Shown: positions 8,325 through 17,272 of the stretch, piece after piece | How positions within the stretch are numbered: the stretch's first letter is position 1 | How the letters are laid out: every line of letters begins with the position of its first letter | Source: Magnetovibrio sp. | GTDB lineage: Bacteria > Pseudomonadota > Alphaproteobacteria > Rhodospirillales > Casp-alpha2 | Direction: 5' to 3' | Assembly: GCA_002722175.1 (NCBI GenBank) | Contig: PBKU01000037.1 | Location: 1-46,278 of the forward strand | DNA length: 46,278 bases | Notes under the pieces: model-generated | Told to the model about the DNA's origin: nothing | The model's database searches: none | The model's input: only the letters and a program-made list of their open reading frames with translations | Made by a program: the position numbers and the translations under genes

Positions 8325-8984
8325 TTGGGAAAAATAAATAGGATTGTACAATTGAATACAAATAGGGAAGCAAAGTTAAAGAAGAAGCTAAACGCGAATC
8401 CAACACGCGAACAGGCAAAAGAGGCAGTTCGCACATTGATTTGTTGGGCGGGTGATAACCCTAGTCGTGAAGGGTTAGCTGATACCCCAGATCGCGTGGT
8501 ACGGGCCTATGAAGAGTTTTTCAAGGGATACAATATCAATCCCCATGAAATTCTTGAACGGACGTTTGAGGAAACCGAAGGATATGATGAAATAGTATTA
8601 TTGAAAGACATCCGATTTGAATCGCACTGTGAACATCATATGTTGCCTATTATAGGCAAAGTTCATATCGCCTATTTACCGTATAAAAGGGTGGTAGGTA
8701 TAAGTAAGTTGGCAAGGGTTGTTGAGGTGTATTCCAAACGTCTTCAAATACAAGAAAAGATGACAGGGCAGATAGCAAACGCCATAAAAACAATTTTAAA
8801 ACCTTTGGGTGTTGCCGTGGTTATTGATGCTGTTCATCAATGCATGACAACCAGGGGTGTACATAAACCGGGAGTTTCGATGGTTACAAGCAAAATGCTC
8901 GGGGCGTTTCGGGAAAATTCTGTGACGAGGAGGGAATTTCTCTCCATGATAGCCGACGCAAACCACTCGAACTTTCAAACCTAA
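8325..8984 (+). CDS. folE: GTP cyclohydrolase I
   Basis: Cytosolic type I GTP cyclohydrolase, which converts GTP to dihydroneopterin triphosphate at the start of tetrahydrofolate synthesis. The zinc ligands are visible in [15 protein letters not shown] (Cys and His) and in [13 protein letters not shown] (second Cys). [13 protein letters not shown] and [18 protein letters not shown] are family signatures. Length is 219 residues from a TTG at 8325; no in-frame ATG gives a full-length protein, and a TTG at 8352 is an alternative. The N-terminal tail is always variable in this family, so the exact start is unsure. It lies just after apaG. Confidence 0.95.
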   Translation: MGKINRIVQLNTNREAKLKKKLNANPTREQAKEAVRTLICWAGDNPSREGLADTPDRVVRAYEEFFKGYNINPHEILERTFEETEGYDEIVLLKDIRFESHCEHHMLPIIGKVHIAYLPYKRVVGISKLARVVEVYSKRLQIQEKMTGQIANAIKTILKPLGVAVVIDAVHQCMTTRGVHKPGVSMVTSKMLGAFRENSVTRREFLSMIADANHSNFQT

Positions 8985-9163
8985 TTTAGGTGAGCACCAC
9001 CGTGTAAAAGTACGTACAATTGTTTTTGCTATTGGTTATTAGTGCCCTTTAGAATTTGTTATGTTGGCCCTATTTTTTAATGATTGTTGTAAGAACAGTT
9101 ATACTATCATAATAGTTGTATCCCGGTGTCGGCGCGGTATCTAGGTTCTCAATGACGCGTTTT

Positions 9164-9188
9164 GTTTTACAAACTTGATGCGTAAAAC
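9164..9188 (+). promoter_or_regulatory. Inverted repeat just upstream of trkH
   Basis: GTTTTAC at 9164-9170 and GTAAAAC at 9182-9188 are perfect inverse copies 11 bases apart. The second arm ends three bases before the Shine-Dalgarno AGGGGG (9192-9197) of trkH. This position suits a repressor operator or an RNA hairpin that affects translation. The rest of the gap 8985-9206 shows nothing recognisable. Confidence 0.35.
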
Positions 9189-9206
9189 TCTAGGGGGATA
9201 TTCTAA

Positions 9207-10652
9207 ATGGACTATCGACCGATTTTGATGGTTGTCGGACTACTTGTTGCAGTTCTTGCCTTGGTCATGTGCATTCCTGCCGTGGTAGACTACGTTAATG
9301 GGTATAAGGACTGGCAGGTTTTTGCGACTTCAGCAAGTGTAACCTTATTCGTTGGTATAGCAATGGCACTTACAGGAAACACTGGCAGCAACAGTTTTTC
9401 AGTTCGTCAGGCATTTGTAATAACTTCATTTAGCTGGATTGCGCTCACTTTATTTGCATCATTACCGTTCGCATTTTCAGAATTGAATCTCAGTTTTACA
9501 GATTCTTTCTTTGAAGCTATGTCTGGATTAACGACAACTGGATCAACCGTCATTGTGGGTCTAGATAGAGCGCCGCCTGGAATCCTTTTGTGGCGAAGCT
9601 TGCTCCAGTGGTTAGGTGGAATAGGTATCATTGTTATGGCAATTGCAGTGCTACCTATGCTTCAAGTCGGTGGGATGCAGTTATTTAGAATGGAGAGTTC
9701 AGAGCCATTTCAGAAAGCATTACCGCGTGCTGCCCAGATTGCCAGTGCAACAGGGGTTATTTATTTGGGCCTCACTATTATTTGGACCGCATTGTACTGG
9801 CTGCTTGGTATGTCCGGTTTTGATGCCCTTACACACTCCATGACCACGATAGCAACAGGGGGTTTTTCAACTCACGATTCTTCTATGGCATACTTTAAAT
9901 CCTCTGCCATACATTACGCGGCCACATGCGGCATGGTCTTGGGTGCCCTGCCTTTTGTGCTTTATCTTAAGACTTTAAGTGGGAACTGGACATCATTGGT
10001 CCGTGACAGTCAGGTTCAGTGGTTCATAACCTTTGTTTTAGGAATAATAGCTGCCATGACTATTTGGTTATCATTAATCGATAATCGATCGCTTGAGGAA
10101 GTAATTAGGTTGTCTGCATTTAATGTTGTATCAATAGTGACGGGCACTGGATATGTTAGTGCAAATTATAGTCTATGGGGTGCGTTTGCGCTCCCTGTGT
10201 TCTTCTTTATTATGTTTGTTGGGGGGTGTGCTGGCTCGACAACATGTGGAGTTAAAATATTTCGATTTCAAATTCTTTATTCGGCAACACGGGCTCAAAT
10301 CCGCCGTTTAACGCACCCGCATGGTGTTTTTATTCCAACGTACAATGGAAGACCGGTATCGCAGGAGGTTATCGTTTCTGTTCTATCATTTTTCTTTATG
10401 TGGTTTTTTTCATTTTCCGTTTTGGCACTTGGGCTAGGTGCTTTGGGGCTTGACTTTTTGACCGCTTTTTCTAGTGCAGCTTCAGCTATTGCAAATGTTG
10501 GACCTGCACTGGGCTCTATTGCTGGACCGTCCGGGACGTTTCAACCATTGCCCGATTCTGCAAAGTGGTTACTATCATGGGGAATGCTTTTAGGCCGACT
10601 AGAACTATTCACTGTGATAGTATTATTCAGTAGAAATTTTTGGAAGGGCTAA
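9207..10652 (+). CDS. trkH: Trk-type potassium uptake membrane protein TrkH
   Basis: Inner-membrane potassium channel-like subunit of the Trk system, 481 residues. The four pore-loop repeats are visible as SGLTTTGSTVI (about 110), TTIATGGFSTHD (about 215), VSIVTGTGYVS (about 310) and AIANVGPALGSI (about 430), each containing the glycine that lines the filter. About ten membrane segments surround them. The start ATG has a strong ribosome site, AGGGGG at 9192-9197. TrkH normally works with the NAD-binding TrkA; no trkA is in this window. The stop is seven bases from the convergent lipoprotein gene. Confidence 0.95.
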   Translation: MDYRPILMVVGLLVAVLALVMCIPAVVDYVNGYKDWQVFATSASVTLFVGIAMALTGNTGSNSFSVRQAFVITSFSWIALTLFASLPFAFSELNLSFTDSFFEAMSGLTTTGSTVIVGLDRAPPGILLWRSLLQWLGGIGIIVMAIAVLPMLQVGGMQLFRMESSEPFQKALPRAAQIASATGVIYLGLTIIWTALYWLLGMSGFDALTHSMTTIATGGFSTHDSSMAYFKSSAIHYAATCGMVLGALPFVLYLKTLSGNWTSLVRDSQVQWFITFVLGIIAAMTIWLSLIDNRSLEEVIRLSAFNVVSIVTGTGYVSANYSLWGAFALPVFFFIMFVGGCAGSTTCGVKIFRFQILYSATRAQIRRLTHPHGVFIPTYNGRPVSQEVIVSVLSFFFMWFFSFSVLALGLGALGLDFLTAFSSAASAIANVGPALGSIAGPSGTFQPLPDSAKWLLSWGMLLGRLELFTVIVLFSRNFWKG

Positions 10653-10659
10653 TATGACT

Positions 10660-11319
10660 TTAGTGGTCGGAAAGGAAATTACTTAGATGTTTTCGAATTG
10701 AATCTTCCATTGCTACGTTGAATTCTTTAACAAGAAATTCGGTCATTTCAAACCAAAATTGTTGTTTGTTATTTATTGATATTCCCTCGTTGATAGTTTG
10801 CGATCTGTTGGCTGTAGCATTAGCAATAGAATCTGAAGTATTAGGAATATCAACAATTTTTACCTGAACAGTAATGTTGGCTCTATATCTGTGACTTTGC
10901 TCTGTCAAGAAAAGCCCAGAAATGCTTTCATCTATCCTAAGTTTCTCTTCAACGACAGATGCATCTTTTATCAAGAAAAGTACGGTTCCCAAAGTACCTA
11001 CGGGCTTTATTCTGTCGTTAGCCCAGGTTTTCAAAACCTGGGCTGGAGGGATTGGGAACTCATGTTCAACGTGAGGAGGGCTATATGTTGGTTTAAAGAA
11101 ATCTATTATTTTGAGGTTTCGTACGTTTAATTTAATAGGCTCAGTATGGCGGAATGTGATTTCCGGGAACTCAGTCAGGTTCGCGGTCTGGCAAGCGGAT
11201 AAGAAAAGGATGGCTGATATGGTGCTAGAAAATATTAAACATTTGAGCCTCAAAGACCCAAAATTTGCAAAAAAATTAATCCTGACGAATCCTGGTGAAT
11301 AGAGTTTTGCTATCTTCAT
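10660..11319 (-). CDS. Putative lipoprotein of unknown function
   Basis: I do not recognise this protein. It has a hydrophobic segment ending in a lipobox, LFLSAC, so it is probably a lipid-anchored envelope protein. After the cysteine comes about 175 residues with a predicted mixed alpha/beta character, no repeats and no further cysteine cluster. The start is uncertain: an ATG at 11319 leaves an unusually long signal region, whereas a TTG at 11253 would give a normal 22-residue signal peptide. It lies 57 bases behind argF on the same strand and may be the last gene of the permease-argD-argF run. A role in arginine metabolism is not implied. Confidence 0.7.
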   Translation of the reverse strand: MKIAKLYSPGFVRINFFANFGSLRLKCLIFSSTISAILFLSACQTANLTEFPEITFRHTEPIKLNVRNLKIIDFFKPTYSPPHVEHEFPIPPAQVLKTWANDRIKPVGTLGTVLFLIKDASVVEEKLRIDESISGLFLTEQSHRYRANITVQVKIVDIPNTSDSIANATANRSQTINEGISINNKQQFWFEMTEFLVKEFNVAMEDSIRKHLSNFLSDH

Positions 11320-11375
11320 AATTGTGCTGTTTAAATTAAACCCTACAAAATTCAAAACACTTTAACATAACCAGT

Positions 11376-12305
11376 CTACTCCAGGAATTGATTTTCCGCT
11401 ATACACCATGCCAAAATACCTTTTTGTGCATGCAACCGGTTCTCTGCTTCATCCCAAACTACTGATTGTGTCCCATCTAATACTTTCGTTGTCACTTCTT
11501 TCCCTCTATTAGCAGGCAAGCAATGCATAAAAAGTGCATCAGAAGCCGCCTTGTGCATTAAATCAGAGTTAACTTGGTATGGCTCTAAAAGACTGAGGTT
11601 CTTCTTTTTTATTTTCTCGCCCATGGAAACCCAAGTATCTGTAACAACCAGATCAGCATTGCTAATTGCTTGGACTGGATCTGCGGTAATCTTTAATGCA
11701 CATCGTTCATTTTTTGCCCAGGAAATAACATCTGTTGGCAAGCCAAAATCTGGGGGTGTTGCAATACTGATCTTAAAACTAAACTTTGACGCTGCATGCA
11801 CCCAGGATACAGCAACGTTATTCCCGTCACCAATCCACGCAACTGATCGATCAAGAATATTGCCGCGATGTTCTTCGTAAGTCATAATGTCAGCCATTAT
11901 TTGGCATGGATGAGAGTTGTTAGTCAGGCCATTAATAACAGGTATCGATGAGTTTCTTTGAAACTCTTCGAGTTTTTCAGAGTTGTCTGTTCGTATAATT
12001 ATGCCATCCACGTAGCGGGAAAGCACACGGGCGACATCGGCAATAGTCTCGCGACGACCAAGTTGGGTCATTGAATCATCAAGTATAATGGCATTTCCAC
12101 CTAACTGGTGTATTCCCACTTCAAATGAAACCCGGGTTCGTGTTGATGGTTTTTCAAAAAGCATTGCTACTGTTTTGTTTGCAAGAGGTTTGCGTGTTAA
12201 CTTGCTTAGTGGGGTATTTTTAAAGTAAACACCCATACTAAGAATTTTGCGAAGCGTTTTTTTATTAAAACGGTCGAGGTCTAAGAAGTGTCTTGGATAT
12301 TCCAT
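11376..12305 (-). CDS. argF: Ornithine carbamoyltransferase
   Basis: Enzyme of arginine synthesis that joins carbamoyl phosphate and ornithine to make citrulline. Carbamoyl-phosphate binding motif STRTRVSFEVG, the HPCQIMADIMT segment, the ornithine-binding SMGEK region and the catalytic HCLPA near the C-terminus are all intact. The ATG at 12305 gives a 309-residue protein of normal length starting MEYPRHFLDL and sits ten bases after the argD stop. A longer in-frame reading to 12362 runs into argD and is not needed. It forms a unit with argD; argH is 6 kb away on the other strand. Confidence 0.95.
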   Translation of the reverse strand: MEYPRHFLDLDRFNKKTLRKILSMGVYFKNTPLSKLTRKPLANKTVAMLFEKPSTRTRVSFEVGIHQLGGNAIILDDSMTQLGRRETIADVARVLSRYVDGIIIRTDNSEKLEEFQRNSSIPVINGLTNNSHPCQIMADIMTYEEHRGNILDRSVAWIGDGNNVAVSWVHAASKFSFKISIATPPDFGLPTDVISWAKNERCALKITADPVQAISNADLVVTDTWVSMGEKIKKKNLSLLEPYQVNSDLMHKAASDALFMHCLPANRGKEVTTKVLDGTQSVVWDEAENRLHAQKGILAWCIAENQFLE

Positions 12306-12315
12306 ATTAAGCTCT

Positions 12316-13491
12316 TCAAGCAACCTCGCCCACTGTATCGTTAATGATAGAAGTCGCTTCATTAATTTCAGTTGGGGTCACTATAAGAGGAGGCAGCAGT
12401 CGAACGACATTGTCACCAGCTGGGACGGCCATTAGCCCTTTTTTCAGAAATCTATCAACTAACAATTTGTTCCCGTTATCAAAAGCGCAATGCAGCCCTA
12501 TCATTAGCCCCCTCCCACGTACTTCGTCAATTACTGTTGGGTGGCATTTCGCAATTTCAGTTAAGTGTTTCATCAACAACGAACTTCTATCCCTTACACT
12601 ATTGAGAAAGCCTTTTTCTAAGATAACATCAAGTACAGCGTTTGCGACCGCCATAGCCATTGGATTTCCGCCAAAGGTAGTGCCATGACTACCAGAGGTT
12701 AACGTTTTTCCAGCTTTTTCGTTAGCCAGGCAGGCACCAATTGGGAATCCGCCACCAAGTCCCTTAGCTGTAGCGACTATATCAGGTTTTAGCTTAGCCC
12801 ATTCATACGCATATAATTTTCCAGTGCGGCCGTTTCCAGTTTGAACTTCATCGAGCATTAGAAGCAGATCATATTTGTCACAGAGTCGCCTTAATTCTTG
12901 TAAATACCCATTTTGGGCACAGAGTATTCCACCTTCCCCTTGAATAGGTTCTATTAAGACCCCGGCAGTGGTAGGCTTAATTGCCGATTCTACTTTTTTG
13001 ATATCATTTAAAATCACCTGATCAAAGCCGCTTACGATTGGGCCAAAACCGTCGATATGTTTTTTCTGCCTACTTGCAGCAATGGTTGCTAGGGTTCTCC
13101 CATGGAAAGATCCTTTAAAGGTAATTATTCTAAATTTTGACGGGTTACCGTTATCATGTTGATATTTTCGTATAATTTTTATACCGGTTTCGATTGCTTC
13201 AGCACCAGAGTTATTGAAAAATACGGTATCAGCAAAGGTATTTTTAACAAGCCGTTTGGCTAGCTCATTTTGTTTAGGAATATTGTAAAGATTTGAACAA
13301 TGCCACAAGTTTGAGGCTTGCTTTTTCAATGCGGAGACTAGTCTAGGATGACAATGACCCAAACTATTTACAGCAATTCCTGCACCAAAATCAAGATACT
13401 GTTTTCCTTCAGAATCAAAAACCGAACAACCTTTACCTTTTACGATAGTTAGGTTATAGCGGTCATAAGTTGGCATTAATGCTGGGATCAT
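12316..13491 (-). CDS. argD: Acetylornithine aminotransferase (class III PLP aminotransferase)
   Basis: PLP-dependent aminotransferase that makes N-acetylornithine from N-acetylglutamate semialdehyde; the same enzyme often serves lysine synthesis. The PLP lysine lies in VATAKGLGGGFPIGA, with LMLDEVQTGNGRTG (PLP-contacting Asp) before it and the NSGAEAIETGIKIIRKY cofactor region further upstream. The start at 13491 gives MIPALMPTYDRYNL, the usual alphaproteobacterial N-terminus; a TTG seven codons upstream (13512) is possible. Length is 391 residues. Paired with argF, ten bases apart. Confidence 0.94.
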   Translation of the reverse strand: MIPALMPTYDRYNLTIVKGKGCSVFDSEGKQYLDFGAGIAVNSLGHCHPRLVSALKKQASNLWHCSNLYNIPKQNELAKRLVKNTFADTVFFNNSGAEAIETGIKIIRKYQHDNGNPSKFRIITFKGSFHGRTLATIAASRQKKHIDGFGPIVSGFDQVILNDIKKVESAIKPTTAGVLIEPIQGEGGILCAQNGYLQELRRLCDKYDLLLMLDEVQTGNGRTGKLYAYEWAKLKPDIVATAKGLGGGFPIGACLANEKAGKTLTSGSHGTTFGGNPMAMAVANAVLDVILEKGFLNSVRDRSSLLMKHLTEIAKCHPTVIDEVRGRGLMIGLHCAFDNGNKLLVDRFLKKGLMAVPAGDNVVRLLPPLIVTPTEINEATSIINDTVGEVA

Positions 13492-13581
13492 TTCAAAACC
13501 GATCGCTTTCAAAAGATAATTTTTATTAGAATTTACTTAAACATTTTTTCTATTCTTGACCAAAGTCATTAGAAGGCTGGA

Positions 13582-14361
13582 TTAGGGTTTAAGTTTATAG
13601 CCTGAGTAAAACATCCAAGTGCATATGGTCCAAAGGATAAGGTTTGACCCCCCCAACACTAACGATCCAACAAAAATTGAACTATCGGAATAATTTATAA
13701 AGCCTGAGCGGAAGCCGTCAATCATATAAAAAAACGGGTTAAACAAAGCTACCTTCTGGGCAATTTGTGGTAGGCGTTCAATCGAGTAAAAAGTTCCTGA
13801 TAAAAAGGCGAGTGGCGTTACAATAAAATTAGTTACTGCAGCTATATGATCGAATTTTTCAGCCCAGATTCCTCCGATAACACCTATCAGTGACAGCATT
13901 AGCGAAGCCATAAACGCAAAAAATAAAATAACGAAAATGTTTTTAAATGCTAGATCGACAAAAATAGCCATTGCTATAGTTACAGCTAAGCCCACAACCA
14001 AGCCTCGAGTTGCTCCACCCAGCGCAATCGCCGTTGTTAGCTCGGACGCAGTAAATGGTGGCATCAGGGTATCCACAATATTCCCTTGGACCTTTGAGAT
14101 GACAATTGAGGATGAGGTGTTGGCAAAAGAATTTTGTGCAATAGCCATTATTATAAGACCAGGGGCCAAGAACTCTGTGAAGGGAACACCTGCTATATCT
14201 TGACGTAAAGTTCCTAATGCGAGAGCAAAAACAGCTAAAAACAACAGAGTTGTTATTACAGGTGCGATAATTGTCTGGGTATATACTTTTGTAAAACGTC
14301 TTGTTTCACGTAAGTAAAGATTCCAGACCCCTATCCAATTCCTATTGTTGAACTGTTGCAT
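13582..14361 (-). CDS. ABC-2 type transporter permease
   Basis: Integral membrane subunit of an exporter of the ABC-2 family, about 259 residues with six hydrophobic segments. The family stretch LAFLSGTFYSIERLPQIAQ followed by NPFFYMIDGFRSGF is clear, and FLAPGLIIMAIAQNSFANTSS is typical of the YadH/DrrB-like group. The start at 14361 is chosen because the upstream 14 residues look unrelated. No ATPase gene lies beside it, so its partner must be encoded elsewhere. The substrate is unknown. In several alphaproteobacteria, as I recall, this permease precedes argD, as here. Confidence 0.88.
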   Translation of the reverse strand: MQQFNNRNWIGVWNLYLRETRRFTKVYTQTIIAPVITTLLFLAVFALALGTLRQDIAGVPFTEFLAPGLIIMAIAQNSFANTSSSIVISKVQGNIVDTLMPPFTASELTTAIALGGATRGLVVGLAVTIAMAIFVDLAFKNIFVILFFAFMASLMLSLIGVIGGIWAEKFDHIAAVTNFIVTPLAFLSGTFYSIERLPQIAQKVALFNPFFYMIDGFRSGFINYSDSSIFVGSLVLGGSNLILWTICTWMFYSGYKLKP

Positions 14362-14517
14362 GAAAACTCCATTACAGGAACTAAACTCATAAAGGTAGAG
14401 CATTGAATAAAGGGGATGGCAACTATCCTATTTTAAATATAAGCTATTCCTTTTAAGAAAACCGCCAATCATTTAATTTTTTGTTTGTAGAAAATATGAA
14501 CTAATAAGGTAAAATCT

Positions 14518-14859
14518 ATGATCGTTACAATTTTTCATAACCCACGTTGTTCCAAATCAAGAAAGACTTTGGCTATCTTAGAAGGGAAAGGGATCAAACC
14601 TAATATTATTGAATACTTGATTCAACCAGTGTCTTTTTCTGAAATTAAAAAGATTTTATCCATGATGGGAAAGGCACCTCATGAAATTATTCGCGTTAAG
14701 GATGCAAAGGACGAAAATATTGATATTGACAGCCTTTCTGGAAACGATCTGATAAAGGCGATTATAAAATACCCTAGAATTCTGGAACGGCCAATTGTAG
14801 TTGTTGGTGAAAAGGCAGTATTATGCCGACCCCCTGAAAATGTCCTGAAAATCTTATAA
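14518..14859 (+). CDS. arsC: ArsC-family arsenate reductase-like protein
   Basis: Thioredoxin-fold protein of 113 residues in the glutaredoxin-coupled ArsC family. The catalytic Cys11 is in HNPRCSKSRKTL, and the family's arginines appear in PHEIIRVKD and LERPIVV. It therefore keeps the residues expected of an arsenate reductase. There is no arsR, arsB or acr3 nearby, so arsenic resistance is not supported by context; many such single genes are housekeeping. It is divergent from the ABC-2 permease and has AAGG at about 14505 as a ribosome site. Confidence 0.88.
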   Translation: MIVTIFHNPRCSKSRKTLAILEGKGIKPNIIEYLIQPVSFSEIKKILSMMGKAPHEIIRVKDAKDENIDIDSLSGNDLIKAIIKYPRILERPIVVVGEKAVLCRPPENVLKIL

Positions 14860-14951
14860 AAAATGATATTGCTCGCTTTACAAAACATTCTGTAGAGGAA
14901 TGACAGAAGGTAGACAGCCTGCCAAACTGAACTGACGAATATTTTTTTGTT

Positions 14952-16373
14952 TTGTGGAAAAATTCTAAAAGACTGGAGATTGGTTTGAGGCAACAAAGTA
15001 TCGGTTTAGCTTTACGATATCAAAAAGCTGAGAAAAATTTCCAAATAGCCCTTAGAGCGCATCAAACTGGAAATATAAATAGGGCAGTTAAGTATTATTC
15101 AAAAGCAATTAAGATAAATCCGGAAAATCCGAAATATCTGAATAATATGGGTGTTGCATATCGAGCTTTAGGGCAGAGCATTGCGTCTATAGCATGTTAT
15201 TACCGTTCATTATCACTAGCTCCAAGCAATTCTGACGTTCTGACAAACTTAGGAAATGCATTAAGGGAGATTGGTGACCTAGAAAAAGCTAAATTGTTCC
15301 ACGAAAAATCGGTTTTAATGGATTCAGAAAATGCGGATGCAATTTATAACTTAGGGTTAACCTTGCGTGATTTGGGTTGGCCAAAAGAGGCACTTGGTTT
15401 GTTTGATAGATCCAGAGAACTTGACCCGAGGAATTCCGAATATGAATGGGATAGAGCCTTAACGTTATTGTTACTTGGCAATTTAAAGGAAGGGTTTACA
15501 GAATATGAGTGTCGTTGGAGACTTGAAAGAAATAAAGTTAGAAGATCGGACAAGCCACTTTGGGATGGATCTCGGTTAGAAGGTAAAACAATTTTGATCC
15601 ATCAAGAACAAGGGTTTGGAGATACGATACAGTTTTCACGATATATAGAAAAAGTTGGAAAGGCCGGAGGTGTTGTTGTGGTTGAAGTGGCTTCTCCATT
15701 GTTGGACTTAATGTCGGGTGTCAAAGGTGTTGATTTAGTTGTAGATAGAAATGAAGTCTTTACAGACTTTGATTATCACATCCCAATGCTTTCTCTACCC
15801 AATGTTTTTGGGACCGAGCTTCGCACTATACCAAAAAATATGCCGTATATTTTCGCTCCGAAAGAAAAAAAATATGACCTAGCAAAATTATCTAAGAACT
15901 TATTTAATATAGGTTTTGCCTGGGCAGGTAGTCCGACTCACCAAAATGATAAAGATCGATCGTGCGGAATTTTGCCGTTTATTAGCATCTTAGAATTATC
16001 TGGCATATCACTATATAGTTTGCAAACAGGTGCGGCAGCTAAGGAACTATCAAGGCATAATCTAAATAATCTTGTAATAGATCTGGGCTCAGATTTAAAG
16101 AATTTCGCAGATACAGCTTTAATAGTTCAGGAATTAGATTTAATTATTACAGTTGATACGGCATTGGCTCACTTGGCTGGAGCCATGTGTAAACCGGTTT
16201 GGGTTCTTCTTCCTTACGCCCCTGATTGGCGTTGGATGTTGGAACGAAATGACTCTCCGTGGTATCAATCAATGTGCCTTTTTCGACAACCCGCACCTTC
16301 TGATTGGAACGGTGCTTTTTGTTCAATCCGAAATGCGTTGCGGGAAAAAGTAAAGCAACATATAGAATTCTAA
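14952..16373 (+). CDS. TPR-repeat protein with GT9-like glycosyltransferase domain
   Basis: About 473 residues in two parts. Residues about 20-160 hold four tetratricopeptide repeats (for example AVKYYSKAIKINPENPKYL and AIYNLGLTLRDLGWPKEAL). Residues about 185-470 look like a heptosyltransferase/GT9-type fold, beginning GKTILIHQEQGFGDTIQFSR and ending with the sugar-nucleotide motif VDTALAHLAGAMCKPVWVLL. This combination occurs in many alphaproteobacteria, often near flagellar or polysaccharide genes; neither is seen here. The substrate is unknown. The start is a TTG at 14952 and is unsure because no ATG gives the full first repeat. Confidence 0.85.
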   Translation: MWKNSKRLEIGLRQQSIGLALRYQKAEKNFQIALRAHQTGNINRAVKYYSKAIKINPENPKYLNNMGVAYRALGQSIASIACYYRSLSLAPSNSDVLTNLGNALREIGDLEKAKLFHEKSVLMDSENADAIYNLGLTLRDLGWPKEALGLFDRSRELDPRNSEYEWDRALTLLLLGNLKEGFTEYECRWRLERNKVRRSDKPLWDGSRLEGKTILIHQEQGFGDTIQFSRYIEKVGKAGGVVVVEVASPLLDLMSGVKGVDLVVDRNEVFTDFDYHIPMLSLPNVFGTELRTIPKNMPYIFAPKEKKYDLAKLSKNLFNIGFAWAGSPTHQNDKDRSCGILPFISILELSGISLYSLQTGAAAKELSRHNLNNLVIDLGSDLKNFADTALIVQELDLIITVDTALAHLAGAMCKPVWVLLPYAPDWRWMLERNDSPWYQSMCLFRQPAPSDWNGAFCSIRNALREKVKQHIEF

Positions 16374-16479
16374 TGCTGTACTTAATGTAAAAATGTTTCA
16401 ATATGCGTGCAAACTTTTTAGTTAGGAATAAAATTTAGCAAACCTAAAGTAATGTAGATTTAATAATGAATTTTACAAA

Positions 16480-17268
16480 ATGAATGTAGATGAATTAAAA
16501 ACAACCCGCGTTGGCAAGGTTCTCGAGGTTACGCTTAATCGGCCGAGTGCCAACGCTATAGATACCTTTACTAGCCGAAGAATGGGAAAAATATTTGAAG
16601 AGTTTCGCGACGATCCAGACTTAAAGTGTGCGATTATAACTGGAAGTGGAGAAAAATTTTTTTCAGCAGGTTGGGACTTGAAAGCTGCGGCTAAAGGGGA
16701 CAGCCAAGCAGATGATGATTTTGGTGTTGGGGGCTTTGGTGGAATTCAAGAATTACCAGCTTTAAATAAGCCTATTGTTGCTGCTGTTAATGGGATGGCT
16801 GTGGGTGGTGGACTAGAATTAATGATGTCTGCTGATATTGTTATTGCTGTTGAAAACGCGCGATTCTCCCTGCCTGAAATCAAAGCCGGTACCTTGGCTG
16901 ATGCAGCTACAATTAAATTGCCGCGTCGAATCCCATATCACGTGGCAATGGACCTTCTTTTTACTGGGCGGTGGATGGGTGCTCCAGAAGCGAAACATTG
17001 GGGACTAGTTAACGAAATTGTTTCAACTAAACATTTAATGACGCGTGCACATGAAATTGGAAAACTACTTTCCGGAGGACCGCCATTGGTTTTTGCAGCG
17101 GTTAAGGAGGTCATTCGAATGACAGAGGGTTTGACAGTGCAAGAATCATTCGATCTTCTTCGTTCAAGAAAAAGTTCCGCGCTGAATAAGCTTTATGCTA
17201 GTGATGACCATAAGGAGGGGCCCCGAGCCTTTGTAGAAAAACGTTTGCCGGTTTGGAAAGGAAGATAA
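16480..17268 (+). CDS. CaiD-like carnitinyl-CoA dehydratase / enoyl-CoA hydratase family protein
   Basis: Crotonase-fold protein, 262 residues. It matches enterobacterial CaiD closely in the stretches FRDDPDLKCAIITGSGEKFF, SAGWDLKAAA and the C-terminal EGPRAFVEKRLPVWKGR. Both catalytic glutamates of the family are present, in GGGLEL and in LPEIKAG. CaiD hydrates crotonobetainyl-CoA to carnitinyl-CoA. The next gene, four bases on, encodes a thioesterase like those acting on betainyl-CoA, which strengthens a carnitine/betaine reading. The loop after LPEIKAG (TLADAATIKLP) differs from E. coli CaiD, so the true substrate may be a relative. Confidence 0.85.
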   Translation: MNVDELKTTRVGKVLEVTLNRPSANAIDTFTSRRMGKIFEEFRDDPDLKCAIITGSGEKFFSAGWDLKAAAKGDSQADDDFGVGGFGGIQELPALNKPIVAAVNGMAVGGGLELMMSADIVIAVENARFSLPEIKAGTLADAATIKLPRRIPYHVAMDLLFTGRWMGAPEAKHWGLVNEIVSTKHLMTRAHEIGKLLSGGPPLVFAAVKEVIRMTEGLTVQESFDLLRSRKSSALNKLYASDDHKEGPRAFVEKRLPVWKGR

Positions 17269-17272
17269 AATC

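Noticed and set aside
11111-11302. Plus-strand reading frame opposite the lipoprotein gene
   Set aside because: It is antisense to a gene with a clear lipobox and has no support of its own.
14518-14859. Arsenic resistance operon
   Set aside because: Only an arsC-like gene is present; there is no regulator or efflux gene beside it.
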